Counted from the stretch's first letter, positions 18,015 through 26,281 are shown. The stretch is 35,218 nucleotides of DNA from Clostridiales bacterium (GCA_021204085.1 JAJPZY010000042.1:1-35218), one strand, 5' to 3'. Numbers and translations are program-made. The notes: generated from the sequence alone by a model not told the origin.

Positions 18015-18854
18015 TCATAGCTTCGATGCTTCTGTCCGTTTTCTCAGCTCATCCCGCATCCGCAGAATGCTCTTTCCCAGAACCGGATGGATTTTCCCCG
18101 GGCAGAGTTCTGCCAGCGGATCCAGCACAAAAAGCCGGTTCTCCATATCCGGATGGGGAACGATCAGATCGCTCTGCTCCAGAATCTCGTTATCATAAAA
18201 AAGAATGTCCAGATCCAGCGTCCGCGGTCCCCAGTGAATCTCCCGCTTCCGACCGGCTTTCTCCTCTATCTTCTGCAAAAATCTGAGCAGTTCATAGGGA
18301 GTATATAACGTCTTAAGTACGATTGCAGCATTTACAAACTTTCCCTGCTCTGTATACCCGTAGGGCTCCGTTTCCAGAAAAGAAGATACTTTTACATCGC
18401 GAAGCTGCGGATTCTCACTGAGCCGCTGCAATCCCTGCTGAATCTGCGCGACACGGTCCCCCATGTTGGAACCGACCGACAGATAAGCCGTATGCCACTC
18501 TCTGCGAATAGCCACCGACGCCGTCTCGATCGGAAGGGCAATCGGCGCCCATGGTTTTTTTATCTCCAGATCAATCCGCTCAACCCCCGGGATCTCCTGA
18601 AGGATGGCCTCGGCAAGATGCTCCGCCACTGCCTCCAGCAGTTTGAACGTATGCTCCTTCATGTATTCCGTGATAAAATGGCAGACCGTACCGTAATCCA
18701 CAGACAAGCGCAGGTTATCCGTAAAACCGGCCTTCCGCGTGTCTGCATAAAGCGCCGCGTCTACCAGAAACTTCTGTCCCAGCTTTGTCTCCTCCGGGAA
18801 AACGCCGTGGTAAGCGTACACCTCAAGGTTTTTTATTTTGATTTGATCGAACAT
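18015..18854 (-). CDS. folBK: Fused dihydroneopterin aldolase / HPPK (FolB-FolK)
   Basis: This is a bifunctional enzyme of dihydropteroate synthesis. Residues 1 to about 117 are FolB, which cleaves dihydroneopterin to hydroxymethyl-dihydropterin (MFDQIKIKNLEVYAYHGVFPEE, LSVDYGTVC). Residues 118-279 are FolK, which pyrophosphorylates that product (AYLSVGSNMGDR, KFVNAAI, WGPRTLDLDILFYDN, VPHPDMENRLFVLDPL). The total of 279 residues equals the sum of two normal domains. The ATG at 18852-18854 lies behind TAGGAGG and overlaps the end of folP by 22 nt, so translation is coupled. The same fusion is known in other Firmicutes. The third step enzyme, FolP, is the gene before it. Confidence 0.95.
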   Translation of the reverse strand: MFDQIKIKNLEVYAYHGVFPEETKLGQKFLVDAALYADTRKAGFTDNLRLSVDYGTVCHFITEYMKEHTFKLLEAVAEHLAEAILQEIPGVERIDLEIKKPWAPIALPIETASVAIRREWHTAYLSVGSNMGDRVAQIQQGLQRLSENPQLRDVKVSSFLETEPYGYTEQGKFVNAAIVLKTLYTPYELLRFLQKIEEKAGRKREIHWGPRTLDLDILFYDNEILEQSDLIVPHPDMENRLFVLDPLAELCPGKIHPVLGKSILRMRDELRKRTEASKL

Positions 18855-19666
18855 AACTCATTTCCTCCTAAAATCGCCTGCGTCATCCGGATTGCCTGCA
18901 CATTTTCTTTCACATCATGAACACGCACAAATGCGCAGCCGCAAGTCACCGCATAAACGGTAGTCGCCACGGTCCCGATCACGCGCTCGTCCGCCGGCAC
19001 GTCAAGTGTCAGGCCGATCACAGACTTACGGGAAGTCCCGAGAAGCACCGGATAACCAAACTGTGACAGCTTATCCAGACAGCGAATGGCGGTCAGGTTA
19101 TTTTCATATGTTTTTCCAAATCCAACGCCGGGATCCAGAATAATCCGGTCATTCCGGATACCCGCCTGCTTTGCAAGCCGTACCGTCTCCGCCAGATCTT
19201 CACACCACTCTGTTTCAAAATCCGTATAATCCGCCTGCTCCCGATTGTGCATCAGGCAGCAGGGTACGTCAGCTTCCGCAATCACACGCCCCATCCCGCT
19301 GTCATATTTCAATCCCCAGATATCATTGATCAGGTCAGCGCCTGCGCGTAGCCCCGCCTGCGCGACCCGGCTTTTATACGTATCCAGAGAAACCGGTATG
19401 TCAAACCGTGCTTTCACCGCCTCAATCACCGGCACGACACGGTCTGTCTCCTCCTCATCAGAAATCATAGTATAGCCCGGACGGGTAGACTCCCCGCCGA
19501 TGTCAATGATATCCGCCCCCTCGCCCATCATCCGCTCCGCCTGCGCCAGCGCCCGATCGATGGAATTATACCTTCCGCCATCCGAGAAGGAATCCGGGGT
19601 TACATTCAGGATACCCATCACGTAGGTGTTATTTTTCGTATCAAACTCTCGATTTCCAATTTGCAT
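18833..19666 (-). CDS. folP: Dihydropteroate synthase
   Basis: FolP condenses hydroxymethyl-dihydropterin pyrophosphate with p-aminobenzoate and is the sulfonamide target. The 277-residue TIM-barrel protein shows both signature loops, GILNVTPDSFSDGG (about 18-31) and DIIDIGGESTRPG (about 55-67). DPGVGFGKTYENN, the SRKSVIG loop and the closing RVHDVKE also appear. These positions contain no obvious insertion of the kind linked to sulfonamide resistance. The ATG at 19664-19666 lies behind AAGGAG at 7 nt. It is 135 bp after the HD gene and overlaps folBK. Two copies of a CTGGAAAAATG direct repeat lie in that gap. Confidence 0.96.
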   Translation of the reverse strand: MQIGNREFDTKNNTYVMGILNVTPDSFSDGGRYNSIDRALAQAERMMGEGADIIDIGGESTRPGYTMISDEEETDRVVPVIEAVKARFDIPVSLDTYKSRVAQAGLRAGADLINDIWGLKYDSGMGRVIAEADVPCCLMHNREQADYTDFETEWCEDLAETVRLAKQAGIRNDRIILDPGVGFGKTYENNLTAIRCLDKLSQFGYPVLLGTSRKSVIGLTLDVPADERVIGTVATTVYAVTCGCAFVRVHDVKENVQAIRMTQAILGGNELCSIKSK

Positions 19667-19801
19667 GTGCGGCTCCTTACTCTTTCTGTCATTTTTCCAG
19701 GGTTTTTTTCAAGTGATTTTTGACATTTTTCCAGAAAATGTTGTACCATTCAAGAACATATGCCGGTCAGGAAAACAAATATACCAGTCTGCAGCCGGCC
19801 T

Positions 19802-20308
19802 TTAAACCTTCACCGTCTGGTTTTTCTCCGCTTCACTCCACTTGCAGGTGTCCGCCGCAGGGCAGGAAAAACAGTTGCGCGACAACTTATCGGCCCGCTC
19901 GATGTAATAACCGATCTGGCTTTTATCAGAATATGCATACTGTCGGCCGTGATGCTCCCGGATAAAATCACAGACGTCCGAAATCCACTTCTCAGGGTAG
20001 TCAATCTCCGACAAAATCTGCCGTGCGAGTTCGGCACCGGCAATCGCGTGATGCTCCCCGGTTCGGTATTGGGCAGAGCGGCCGATGTCATGAATCAGGC
20101 CGGTCACATAAATGCGGTCTTTTATCTCTTCCTGACAGATATTTTCTGTTACACAAGCCTCCAGCCATAGGATCCACGCGATTCTGGCGACATCTAATCC
20201 GTGCTCCAGCTCATGATGACAATAAATCCGATCTTCCTCATCCTCCCGGATTTCCCGCTGAATCCGGAGGAAACGCTCATTTTTCAATAATCTTTCCGTG
20301 TACTTCAT
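19802..20308 (-). CDS. HD-domain hydrolase in the folate operon
   Basis: This is a 168-residue single-domain HD protein. The metal ligands appear as HHELEHGLDVARIA (first His, about 31-32) and GLIHDIGRS (His-Asp, about 71-75), with EHHAIAG and a late Asp in ERADKLSRN. After the HD core comes a Cys cluster, CFSCPAADTC, which may bind metal. Its ATG lies inside the 3' end of folC with a 32-nt overlap, and folP follows. HD proteins of this size are usually phosphohydrolases. The folate pathway has a step that removes phosphate from dihydroneopterin triphosphate, and no other gene here can do it, so this protein is a candidate. That function is inferred from context only. Confidence 0.8.
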   Translation of the reverse strand: MKYTERLLKNERFLRIQREIREDEEDRIYCHHELEHGLDVARIAWILWLEACVTENICQEEIKDRIYVTGLIHDIGRSAQYRTGEHHAIAGAELARQILSEIDYPEKWISDVCDFIREHHGRQYAYSDKSQIGYYIERADKLSRNCFSCPAADTCKWSEAEKNQTVKV

Positions 20309-21635
20309 GCTCCCCTGCCGCTTCCCGAAACGCCGTGCGAACGCCGTTCAAATAATAGAGGGAACCAAATGCCAGAATCACATCCCGTGCATCTGCTTCC
20401 GCCAAAGCATATGATACCGCATCCCGCGGATTTTCACAAGAGATAGCGTCTACCTTTTGTCGTTTTAACTGTGCCGCCAGTTCTTCCGCTGAAAGTGCAC
20501 GCGAATTCGGCGGAGTCACCGTATAGACACGGTCGCCCGCCCGGAACATCAGGCGGATCATCCGATCATACTCCTTGTCCGCCAGCACCCCCATGATGTA
20601 AATGATTTTTCGCTTCGGAAAACTGTGATCTAACGCAATGCGCAGCTTCGACACCGCATCCTCATTGTGCGCGCCGTCCAGGAAAACATCCGGAGAAGAC
20701 AGAATCTGTTCAAACCGCCCCGGCCAGCGAACGTTTTGCATGCCGACGGAAACGACGGATGGCGTGATCCTGGGGTACTTTTTCTTTAAAACTTCCAGTA
20801 CTTTGAGCGCACAGACGGCGTTCTGAAGCTGGAAATCACCGCGAAGGCCAAGGGTGATATCAAATGGCGCTGCTGCACAATCAGCAAAGACTGAGGCATC
20901 CCACGAAAAAGAAATCGCTCCATCTCTACATACAGGCTCATCGGTCATCTCAACATCAGCCACCTCAAGCGGTGCCCGGCGCTTTTCGCATGTTTCACGA
21001 ATCACCGCCATGACTTTCGGCTCCTGTCTCACAGAGACCACCCGGCAACCCTCCTTGATAATCCCGGCTTTGGCACTCGCGATTCCCGCAAGCGTGTCTC
21101 CCAAAAACTTCGTATGATCTCTGCTGATTGATGTCAGCACGCTCACCAACGGCTTCCGGATCAGATTGGTAGCGTCCGTCGCGCCGCCCATGCCGACCTC
21201 CACCAGCGCAATATCACAGTTTTCCTCCTGAAACCATAAAAAAGCCGCCGCCGTTTCCACCTCAAACCGGGTTGGATGCGGACGCCCTTTACGCACCAGC
21301 TCCTTACATTTATCTGCTACTTTTGTAAAAATCCCGGCCAAACGCTCTTTTTCTATGGGTTTGCCGTTCATTAAGAATTCTTCCTCATAAGAAAAGACAT
21401 CCGGCGTGGCAAACCGCCCCACCAGATAGCCCGCTTCCGAAAGAACCGACGAGAGCATCGCCCCCACCGACCCTTTTCCGTTCGTGCCTGCGATGTGAAC
21501 GATGGGTACCCGCTCCTGCACATCACCCAGTTCCCGCATCAGGGCTTTTATACTGCCAAGGCCCGGCTGAATCCCGTATTTTTTTGTGTCCTCCAGAAAG
21601 GACATTGCTTCTTCATAAGTCATTTTGTTTACCAT
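20277..21635 (-). CDS. folC: Folylpolyglutamate / dihydrofolate synthase
   Basis: FolC adds glutamate to dihydropteroate or to folates, using ATP. The Mur-ligase-like P-loop is HIAGTNGKGSVGAML (about residues 47-61 from the ATG at 21635). VEVGMGGATDATN, the ISRDHTKFLGDTLAGIASAKAGI block and the C-terminal DGAHNEDAV are family motifs. The length is about 450 residues. The start is uncertain. The frame is open to a GTG at 21659, with ATGs at 21635 and 21623. The latter gives the family-typical MTYEEAMSFLE. None has a good ribosome binding site, and the GTG sits inside a hairpin. It is the first gene of the folC-HD-folP-folBK operon. Confidence 0.92.
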   Translation of the reverse strand: MVNKMTYEEAMSFLEDTKKYGIQPGLGSIKALMRELGDVQERVPIVHIAGTNGKGSVGAMLSSVLSEAGYLVGRFATPDVFSYEEEFLMNGKPIEKERLAGIFTKVADKCKELVRKGRPHPTRFEVETAAAFLWFQEENCDIALVEVGMGGATDATNLIRKPLVSVLTSISRDHTKFLGDTLAGIASAKAGIIKEGCRVVSVRQEPKVMAVIRETCEKRRAPLEVADVEMTDEPVCRDGAISFSWDASVFADCAAAPFDITLGLRGDFQLQNAVCALKVLEVLKKKYPRITPSVVSVGMQNVRWPGRFEQILSSPDVFLDGAHNEDAVSKLRIALDHSFPKRKIIYIMGVLADKEYDRMIRLMFRAGDRVYTVTPPNSRALSAEELAAQLKRQKVDAISCENPRDAVSYALAEADARDVILAFGSLYYLNGVRTAFREAAGEHEVHGKIIEK

Positions 21636-21663
21636 ATACGAATTTTGTCTTTTTTGCACAGAA

Positions 21664-21694
21664 ACACCCGGAAGAAATCATATTCTCCGGGTGT
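21664..21694 (-). terminator. Hairpin between the DUF4258/YgiT pair and folC
   Basis: On the minus strand ACACCCGGA pairs perfectly with TCCGGGTGT around a 13-nt loop. The stem can extend by AGAA/TTCT with a bulge. The following TTTCTGTG is a weak U-tract. It probably separates the small pair from folC, with some readthrough. Confidence 0.55.
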
Positions 21695-21707
21695 CAACAT
21701 AGCACTT

Positions 21708-21935
21708 TTATGCCACTTTTGAATAATCAATAACAGAAATCTCCTGCATAAGATGTTGTGCGGCTTCCACCATCTTTTCAAGGCGTGCCACAACATCTGC
21801 CGTATAAATTATTTCATTACATTCCTGACACTTGTAACAGGGCACTTTACGAATAATTACAATACCATTTTCAACTTCTGTCACATCTGTCGTATATCCC
21901 TTTTCAGCATTCGCACCACATTGCATACACAGCAT
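21708..21935 (-). CDS. YgiT-type zinc finger protein, probable antitoxin
   Basis: This is a 75-residue protein of the YgiT/MqsA N-terminal zinc-finger type. MLCMQCG supplies one CxxC, and VPCYKCQEC supplies a second CxxC plus an extra Cys. These should bind one zinc ion. The remaining C-terminus (ADVVARLEKMVEAAQHLM) is helical, and there is no obvious C-terminal HTH domain, so it is shorter than E. coli MqsA. An upstream in-frame ATG at 21974 exists, but AAAGGAG stands correctly before the ATG at 21933-21935. It follows the DUF4258 gene by 40 nt. YgiT-type fingers and DUF4258 proteins are often paired, which suggests a toxin-antitoxin role. Confidence 0.8.
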   Translation of the reverse strand: MLCMQCGANAEKGYTTDVTEVENGIVIIRKVPCYKCQECNEIIYTADVVARLEKMVEAAQHLMQEISVIDYSKVA

Positions 21936-21974
21936 ATCTATCTCTCCTTTCTGGTCTTCATATCCTCCTCCCAC

Positions 21975-22250
21975 CTATCCGCACTGGGATAATATGCAGT
22001 TATCAAATATATATTCTTTGCCATTACTTACAACAATATGAAGATAATCTCCATTTTCTGATTTCCCCAAAATCAAACAACTCGACAATGGTTTATCATC
22101 TTCATAATGCTTGATAATCTCACCTGTTTTAATTCCATGAACTATATCAACAATCTTAATATTTCTTTCTGATAATCGTTCTCTGGCATGTTTGGTCAAA
22201 GCAATGTTCTCTGGCTGATTCATTTTTCTTATAATGTTAAGATCAGGCAT
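21975..22250 (-). CDS. DUF4258 protein, probable toxin partner
   Basis: This is a 91-residue basic small protein of the DUF4258 type. The conserved start of that family is visible as LTKHARERLSERNIKIVDIVHGI, followed by GEIIKHYEDDKPLSSCLILGKSENGDYLHIVVS. The His-Ala-x-x-Arg and the strand-rich C-terminus resemble the RelE/MqsR-like fold. I infer an RNase-type toxin by analogy. The catalytic role has not been read from residues. The ATG at 22248-22250 follows GAGGTGAT. Its promoter has a perfect -10. It precedes the zinc-finger gene, the toxin-first order seen in mqsRA. Confidence 0.75.
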   Translation of the reverse strand: MPDLNIIRKMNQPENIALTKHARERLSERNIKIVDIVHGIKTGEIIKHYEDDKPLSSCLILGKSENGDYLHIVVSNGKEYIFDNCILSQCG

Positions 22251-22285
22251 TACATCACCTCACAGTTCACAGATTATCCGTTCAA

Positions 22286-22294
22286 ATTATAACA
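22286..22294 (-). promoter_or_regulatory. Extended -10 promoter of the DUF4258/YgiT pair
   Basis: The minus strand reads TGTTATAAT: a perfect TATAAT -10 (22286-22291) with the extended TGn element. No convincing -35 stands 17 bp upstream, which is usual for extended -10 promoters. The start site would be near 22279. Confidence 0.55.
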
Positions 22295-22321
22295 CATTAA
22301 ATCACATTCTACCATCACGTT

Positions 22322-22900
22322 TTATTTCATATCGAAAATACCATTTTCAGTAACAATATATGACAAGGCCACATCAAATTCACCTGTGGGTAATTCTTTC
22401 GATACCTGCAGTTCATAGGCAACGCCCAGCATAATATACCGATTCCGCTCTGCAAAATGGCGGTCGTAGTACCCCTTACCAAAACCCATACGATTTCCAT
22501 GTCGGTCAAATGCAACTCCGGGTGTAAGTACCAGCGTATCCAGCCTCCTCCAATCCACAGGTCTGGCTGTACCTCCATCATTCACAGGCAATGGCTCCAT
22601 CACCCCAAAAGTGCCTTCCACCAGCTGAGAAAAATCCCCCACTTCAAAATAACACATCTCATCTCCAAATACCTTCGGGAAAGCCACCTGCTTCCCCCGC
22701 TTCCATGCTTCCTCTGCCACCGGGCGGATATCCGCTTCATTCCCCAGAGGATAGTAGGCATAGATATACTCTGCCGTCTGAAACAACGGGCTTTCCAGAA
22801 TGTGCCTGCAGATTTCGGAAGATAACGATGCGACCTGTTCCCGTTCCATATCATTTCTAAGCTGCTTATAAAATTTTCTGATTTCCTGCTTCTGAATCAT
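22322..22900 (-). CDS. 5-formyltetrahydrofolate cyclo-ligase
   Basis: This enzyme (MTHFS, YgfA family) converts 5-formyl-THF to 5,10-methenyl-THF with ATP. The 192-residue length is normal. The basic N-terminus RKFYKQLRN, YAYYPLGNEADIRPV, and the strongest signature near the C-terminus, GVAFDRHGNRMGFGKGYYDRHF, are visible. The phosphate-binding Gly-rich loop lies in that signature. The start codon is 5 nt after the metallophosphoesterase stop with only a weak purine stretch, so it likely depends on translation of the upstream gene. It recycles folate and lies near, but not in, the folC operon. Confidence 0.93.
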   Translation of the reverse strand: MIQKQEIRKFYKQLRNDMEREQVASLSSEICRHILESPLFQTAEYIYAYYPLGNEADIRPVAEEAWKRGKQVAFPKVFGDEMCYFEVGDFSQLVEGTFGVMEPLPVNDGGTARPVDWRRLDTLVLTPGVAFDRHGNRMGFGKGYYDRHFAERNRYIMLGVAYELQVSKELPTGEFDVALSYIVTENGIFDMK

Positions 22901-22905
22901 TATAT

Positions 22906-23802
22906 TTATTCCATCTCAATGATTACCACTTCGCACGGATTTCCGAACCTCGGAATAGCCGTTGTATTGGACACACCGGAACTGACAATCATTTTTCCGT
23001 TTCTTCCATAAGCATATTTCGGAAACATTCCCTGTCCCGGCGCAAAAACCGGAACGCCGCGTTTTTTCCCGCCTTTACTGAATAACCGCCACTGACCTCC
23101 GTGCGTATGCCCCGCTACAACCAGATCAAAGGTATCCAGCGGCGTATCCCTCACATATCGGATATAGTAATCCGGATGATGACAGATCAGTATTTTGGGT
23201 GCATCCGATTCAGGAGAAGCGGGAATCCGGGGTGAGCCATTTTCCAATGCCTGCACACCGGCAAACCCGGAAAGCCAATTCAAATCATATCTGGTAGATA
23301 ATGCACCGATTCGGAATGTCTGTCCTTTGATTGCCACTTCACAATCCTGATTATCCAGCAATACGATTTGTCCGGAATCCATCAGTGCATAATCCTCCGG
23401 AAGAAAATACCACTCGTGATTTCCCACGCCCATAATCACCGGTGCAATTTTCCCTGCTTCTCTCAAGAACCGCCGTCCGTTCTCCTCGTCCCACTTCTTT
23501 CTCTCATCCCGGTCGGGCAAAAGCGATCCGTCCAAAATCTTGATCACCTTTGTAAACAGACTGCGGCGCTTTGGTATTCCCTGCCATTCATTCATCTTTT
23601 CAACGGTCCACTCGCTTGCACCACGCTCGTGCCGCTCCATTATATCTCCCGCCGCAAAAATCAGCTCCGGAGATTCCTTTCGAATCACATTCAATACTTC
23701 TTCCGGATCGCGGTCATGAAGGTCTGAGACAAGCGCACACCTGACGGGAAATTTCACTCCAATGTATACCGTATATTTTGTTATCGCGATTCTATCACTC
23801 AT
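22906..23802 (-). CDS. Calcineurin-like metallophosphoesterase (YkuE-type)
   Basis: This is a 298-residue dinuclear metallophosphoesterase. All metal-binding blocks are present: ALVSDLHD (D-x-H, about 24-30), FAAGDI (about 50-55), MGVGNHEWYF (about 120-129), ILICHHPDYY and VVAGHTHGGQWRL. The family acts on phosphoesters ranging from nucleotides to lipid intermediates. YkuE-type relatives have been linked to wall lipids, but the substrate is unknown. No membrane anchor or signal peptide is seen, so it should be cytoplasmic. The ATG at 23800-23802 follows AAGGAAATA. It is transcribed with the cyclo-ligase behind an unusually long, structured leader. Confidence 0.88.
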   Translation of the reverse strand: MSDRIAITKYTVYIGVKFPVRCALVSDLHDRDPEEVLNVIRKESPELIFAAGDIMERHERGASEWTVEKMNEWQGIPKRRSLFTKVIKILDGSLLPDRDERKKWDEENGRRFLREAGKIAPVIMGVGNHEWYFLPEDYALMDSGQIVLLDNQDCEVAIKGQTFRIGALSTRYDLNWLSGFAGVQALENGSPRIPASPESDAPKILICHHPDYYIRYVRDTPLDTFDLVVAGHTHGGQWRLFSKGGKKRGVPVFAPGQGMFPKYAYGRNGKMIVSSGVSNTTAIPRFGNPCEVVIIEME

Positions 23803-23821
23803 TATTTCCTTATAGTTTAAC

Positions 23822-24030
23822 CTTACTAAACGACTATGCTAAGCGCAATGGTCGCCGTGGCTCCATTTCGCTAAGCGCCGCATGTATACATAAAAGTCGC
23901 CAATCAGCGTTCGCCTATGGCAGCTTTGCATAAGTTCGACTACGGAAATCAGAGATTTCCTGTCTCACTTATCCGCTTCTTGGACTTTTATAGTAAATGA
24001 ATACCTTTTCCGCAGACAATCTCTGCCTCT
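23822..24030 (-). other. Structured leader or repeat element before the phosphoesterase gene
   Basis: These 200 or so bases have no credible ORF but are dense in nested inverted repeats: TAAAAGTC/GACTTTTA (23891-23898 with 23983-23990), ATAAGT/ACTTAT (23930-23935 with 23967-23972), GGAAAT/ATTTCC (23944-23949 with 23955-23960), GCCA/TGGC (23899-23902 with 23918-23921), GCGCAATGG/CCATTTCGC (23843-23851 with 23863-23871) and GCAGA/TCTGC (24012-24026). GCTAAGCGC also occurs twice as a direct repeat (23838, 23870), and ATGTATACAT is a perfect palindrome. A promoter points into it. It may be a cis-regulatory RNA, a small RNA, or a palindromic interspersed repeat. I recognise no named family. Confidence 0.55.
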
Positions 24031-24036
24031 TGTATT

Positions 24037-24064
24037 ATTATATGTAAAACATCGAAAAAATCAA
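24037..24064 (-). promoter_or_regulatory. Promoter upstream of the structured leader
   Basis: A TTGATT -35 (24059-24064) and a perfect TATAAT -10 (24037-24042) are 16 bp apart on the minus strand. Transcription would start near 24030 and cross the structured element before reaching the phosphoesterase gene at 23802. Confidence 0.65.
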
Positions 24065-24092
24065 CAATGTATTACTGACTGACGCAACAGGG

Positions 24093-24136
24093 AAAGGCCA
24101 TCTGCTCCCGGTAATTCAGGTTCAGATGGCCTTTTT
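24093..24136. terminator. Terminator after hppA
   Basis: AAAGGCCATCTG and CAGATGGCCTTT form a perfect 12-bp stem with an 18-nt loop. The T-run is longer on the plus strand (five T) than on the minus strand (three T then CCC), but the place, 50 bp after hppA, makes it the hppA terminator. Confidence 0.75.
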
Positions 24137-24188
24137 CAATGGACTGATTCTCACAATTCCATCTTTTTTATATTTCTATATCTCGTTT

Positions 24189-26189
24189 TTACAGCAGTCC
24201 GCCGATTGCAACGAAAATCGGTGCAAACACCAGAGACACAATCGTCATCAGCTTGATCAGAATATTGATGGACGGTCCCGATGTATCCTTGAACGGATCG
24301 CCGACGGTATCGCCGACAACCGCCGCCTTATGCGGCTCACTGCCTTTGCCGCCGTGCTGGCCGCTCTCGATATACTTCTTCGCGTTATCCCAGGCACCGC
24401 CGGAGTTTGCCATAAAGATGGCCATCATAACGCCGGTAACCAGAGCACCCGCCAGCAGTCCGCCGAGCGCCGCCGGTCCTAAGAGGATGCCGACCACGAT
24501 CGGGACGACGATCGCGATCACGCCGGGAACGATCATTTCCTTTAAGGAAGCCTGTGTGGAAATACCGATGCAGGTCTTGTAATCCGGCTTGCTTGTCCCT
24601 TCCAGGATGCCCGGGTCAGCCTTGAACTGTCTGCGGACTTCCTCGATCATCTTATAAGCTGCTTTCGAAACCGCTTCCATGGTGATTGCGGAGAAAAGGA
24701 ACGGCAGCATCGCACCGATAAACAGTCCGACGATTACGGTCGGAACCAACAAATCAATCGTGGAAAGCTCCACTGCTTCCGCGTAGGATACAAAAAGTGA
24801 AAGCGCTGTCAGTGCCGCAGAACCGATAGCAAAGCCCTTACCGATGGCTGCCGTCGTATTTCCGACGGAATCCAGAGAATCGGTAATCTCGCGGACACTC
24901 TCATCCAGTCCGGACATCTCGGCGATACCGCCGGCGTTGTCCGCGATCGGACCATATGCATCTACAGCTACGGTGCATCCGGTTGTGGCAAGCATGCCGA
25001 CTGCCGCAAGAGCGATGCCGTACACGCCGCTGAACTGGTAAGCAACAAAGATACCGGCAGCGATCAGGATGATCGGCCATGTGCAGGAATTCATACCAAC
25101 CGCGAGTCCGCTGATGATGTTTGTCGCGGAACCGGTCTCAGACTGCTCCGCAATCTTCTGCACGGGTTTATATTTGTCAGATGTGTAATACTCGGTAATC
25201 CGTCCGATCAGAATGCCGACCAGCAGACCGGCAATGATCGCGCCGCACGGCTTGTAGGAGCCGAGCATCGGCTTACTTAAAACGATTGCCAGAATAATCG
25301 TAATGATATTCGCAACGTTGCTGCCTGTATTCAGGGCCTTCTGCGGATCCCCGCCTTCCTTGCCGCGGACAAAGAAGATACCGATAATCGAAGCAACGAT
25401 ACCTACCGCAGCCAGCAGCATCGGATACAGTGCGCCGCCAATCTGTCCGAGAGAACCGGAAATACCGGATGCAATCAGGCCCAGCGTAATCGCGGAAATA
25501 ATAGAACCGACATAAGATTCAAACAGGTCTGCGCCCATACCGGCAACATCGCCGACGTTATCACCCACATTATCCGCGATAACCGCCGGGTTCCGCGGGT
25601 CATCCTCCGGGATACCTGCCTCAACTTTACCGACCAGGTCTGCGCCGACATCAGCGGCCTTCGTATAAATACCGCCGCCCACACGGGCAAACAGTGCAAC
25701 CGAGGAAGCACCGAGGGAAAATCCGAATAAAATGGAAGAATTCCCGGTAATCAGATAAATCAGGCTTACGCCGAGGAGCCCAAGACCGACAACGCAAAGA
25801 CCCATGACAGCACCGCCGCGGAACGCAACCGGAAGCGCTGCGGACATGCCCTTTTCCTTCGCGGCATTCGCCGTCCGGACATTCGCCCTGGTCGCCACGC
25901 TCATACCGAAGTATCCGGCCAAAATCGAAAAGCAGGCGCCGATGACAAAGCAGACGGCCGTAGGCCAGCCAATGGCAAATCCGACCACCACAAAAACAAC
26001 TACAATAAAAATAATCAGAATCTTATACTCTGAAAAAAGGAAAGCCTGTGCGCCCTCGTGAATCGCCGCAGAAATTTCCTTCATCCGGTCCGTGCCCTCC
26101 GACTGCTTTTTTACATTCGCAGCAAGCCCTAGCGCGACAAGCAGTGCAGCCACGGCAATGACCGGGATAATAAATGCCCATGTTACCAT
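24189..26189 (-). CDS. hppA: Membrane pyrophosphatase, K+-dependent, probably Na+-pumping
   Basis: The enzyme couples PPi hydrolysis to cation export across the membrane. The 666-residue protein has about 16 membrane helices and the substrate-site signatures [38 protein letters not shown] and [17 protein letters not shown] in order. An Ala in GNTTAA (about 443-448) marks the K+-dependent class; K+-independent forms carry Lys there. A Glu in [11 protein letters not shown] (about 224) matches the Na+-pumping branch. The ion call is inference from family knowledge. The ATG at 26187-26189 lies 9 nt behind GGGAGG. A TTG two codons earlier is too close to it. It has its own promoter and terminator. 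Confidence 0.95.
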   Translation of the reverse strand: MVTWAFIIPVIAVAALLVALGLAANVKKQSEGTDRMKEISAAIHEGAQAFLFSEYKILIIFIVVVFVVVGFAIGWPTAVCFVIGACFSILAGYFGMSVATRANVRTANAAKEKGMSAALPVAFRGGAVMGLCVVGLGLLGVSLIYLITGNSSILFGFSLGASSVALFARVGGGIYTKAADVGADLVGKVEAGIPEDDPRNPAVIADNVGDNVGDVAGMGADLFESYVGSIISAITLGLIASGISGSLGQIGGALYPMLLAAVGIVASIIGIFFVRGKEGGDPQKALNTGSNVANIITIILAIVLSKPMLGSYKPCGAIIAGLLVGILIGRITEYYTSDKYKPVQKIAEQSETGSATNIISGLAVGMNSCTWPIILIAAGIFVAYQFSGVYGIALAAVGMLATTGCTVAVDAYGPIADNAGGIAEMSGLDESVREITDSLDSVGNTTAAIGKGFAIGSAALTALSLFVSYAEAVELSTIDLLVPTVIVGLFIGAMLPFLFSAITMEAVSKAAYKMIEEVRRQFKADPGILEGTSKPDYKTCIGISTQASLKEMIVPGVIAIVVPIVVGILLGPAALGGLLAGALVTGVMMAIFMANSGGAWDNAKKYIESGQHGGKGSEPHKAAVVGDTVGDPFKDTSGPSINILIKLMTIVSLVFAPIFVAIGGLL

Positions 26190-26234
26190 TTTCAACTACC
26201 TCCCATTTACATATAAATCTTATCTCTGAAAATC

Positions 26235-26264
26235 ATAGTATCATATGCACAACTGCAAAGTCAA
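26235..26264 (-). promoter_or_regulatory. Promoter of hppA
   Basis: A TTGACT -35 (26259-26264) and a TACTAT -10 (26235-26240) with an extended TGA in front are 18 bp apart on the minus strand. The start site is near 26228, giving a leader of about 40 nt. Confidence 0.75.
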
Positions 26265-26281
26265 CAGTCGTTAATTAGTTA

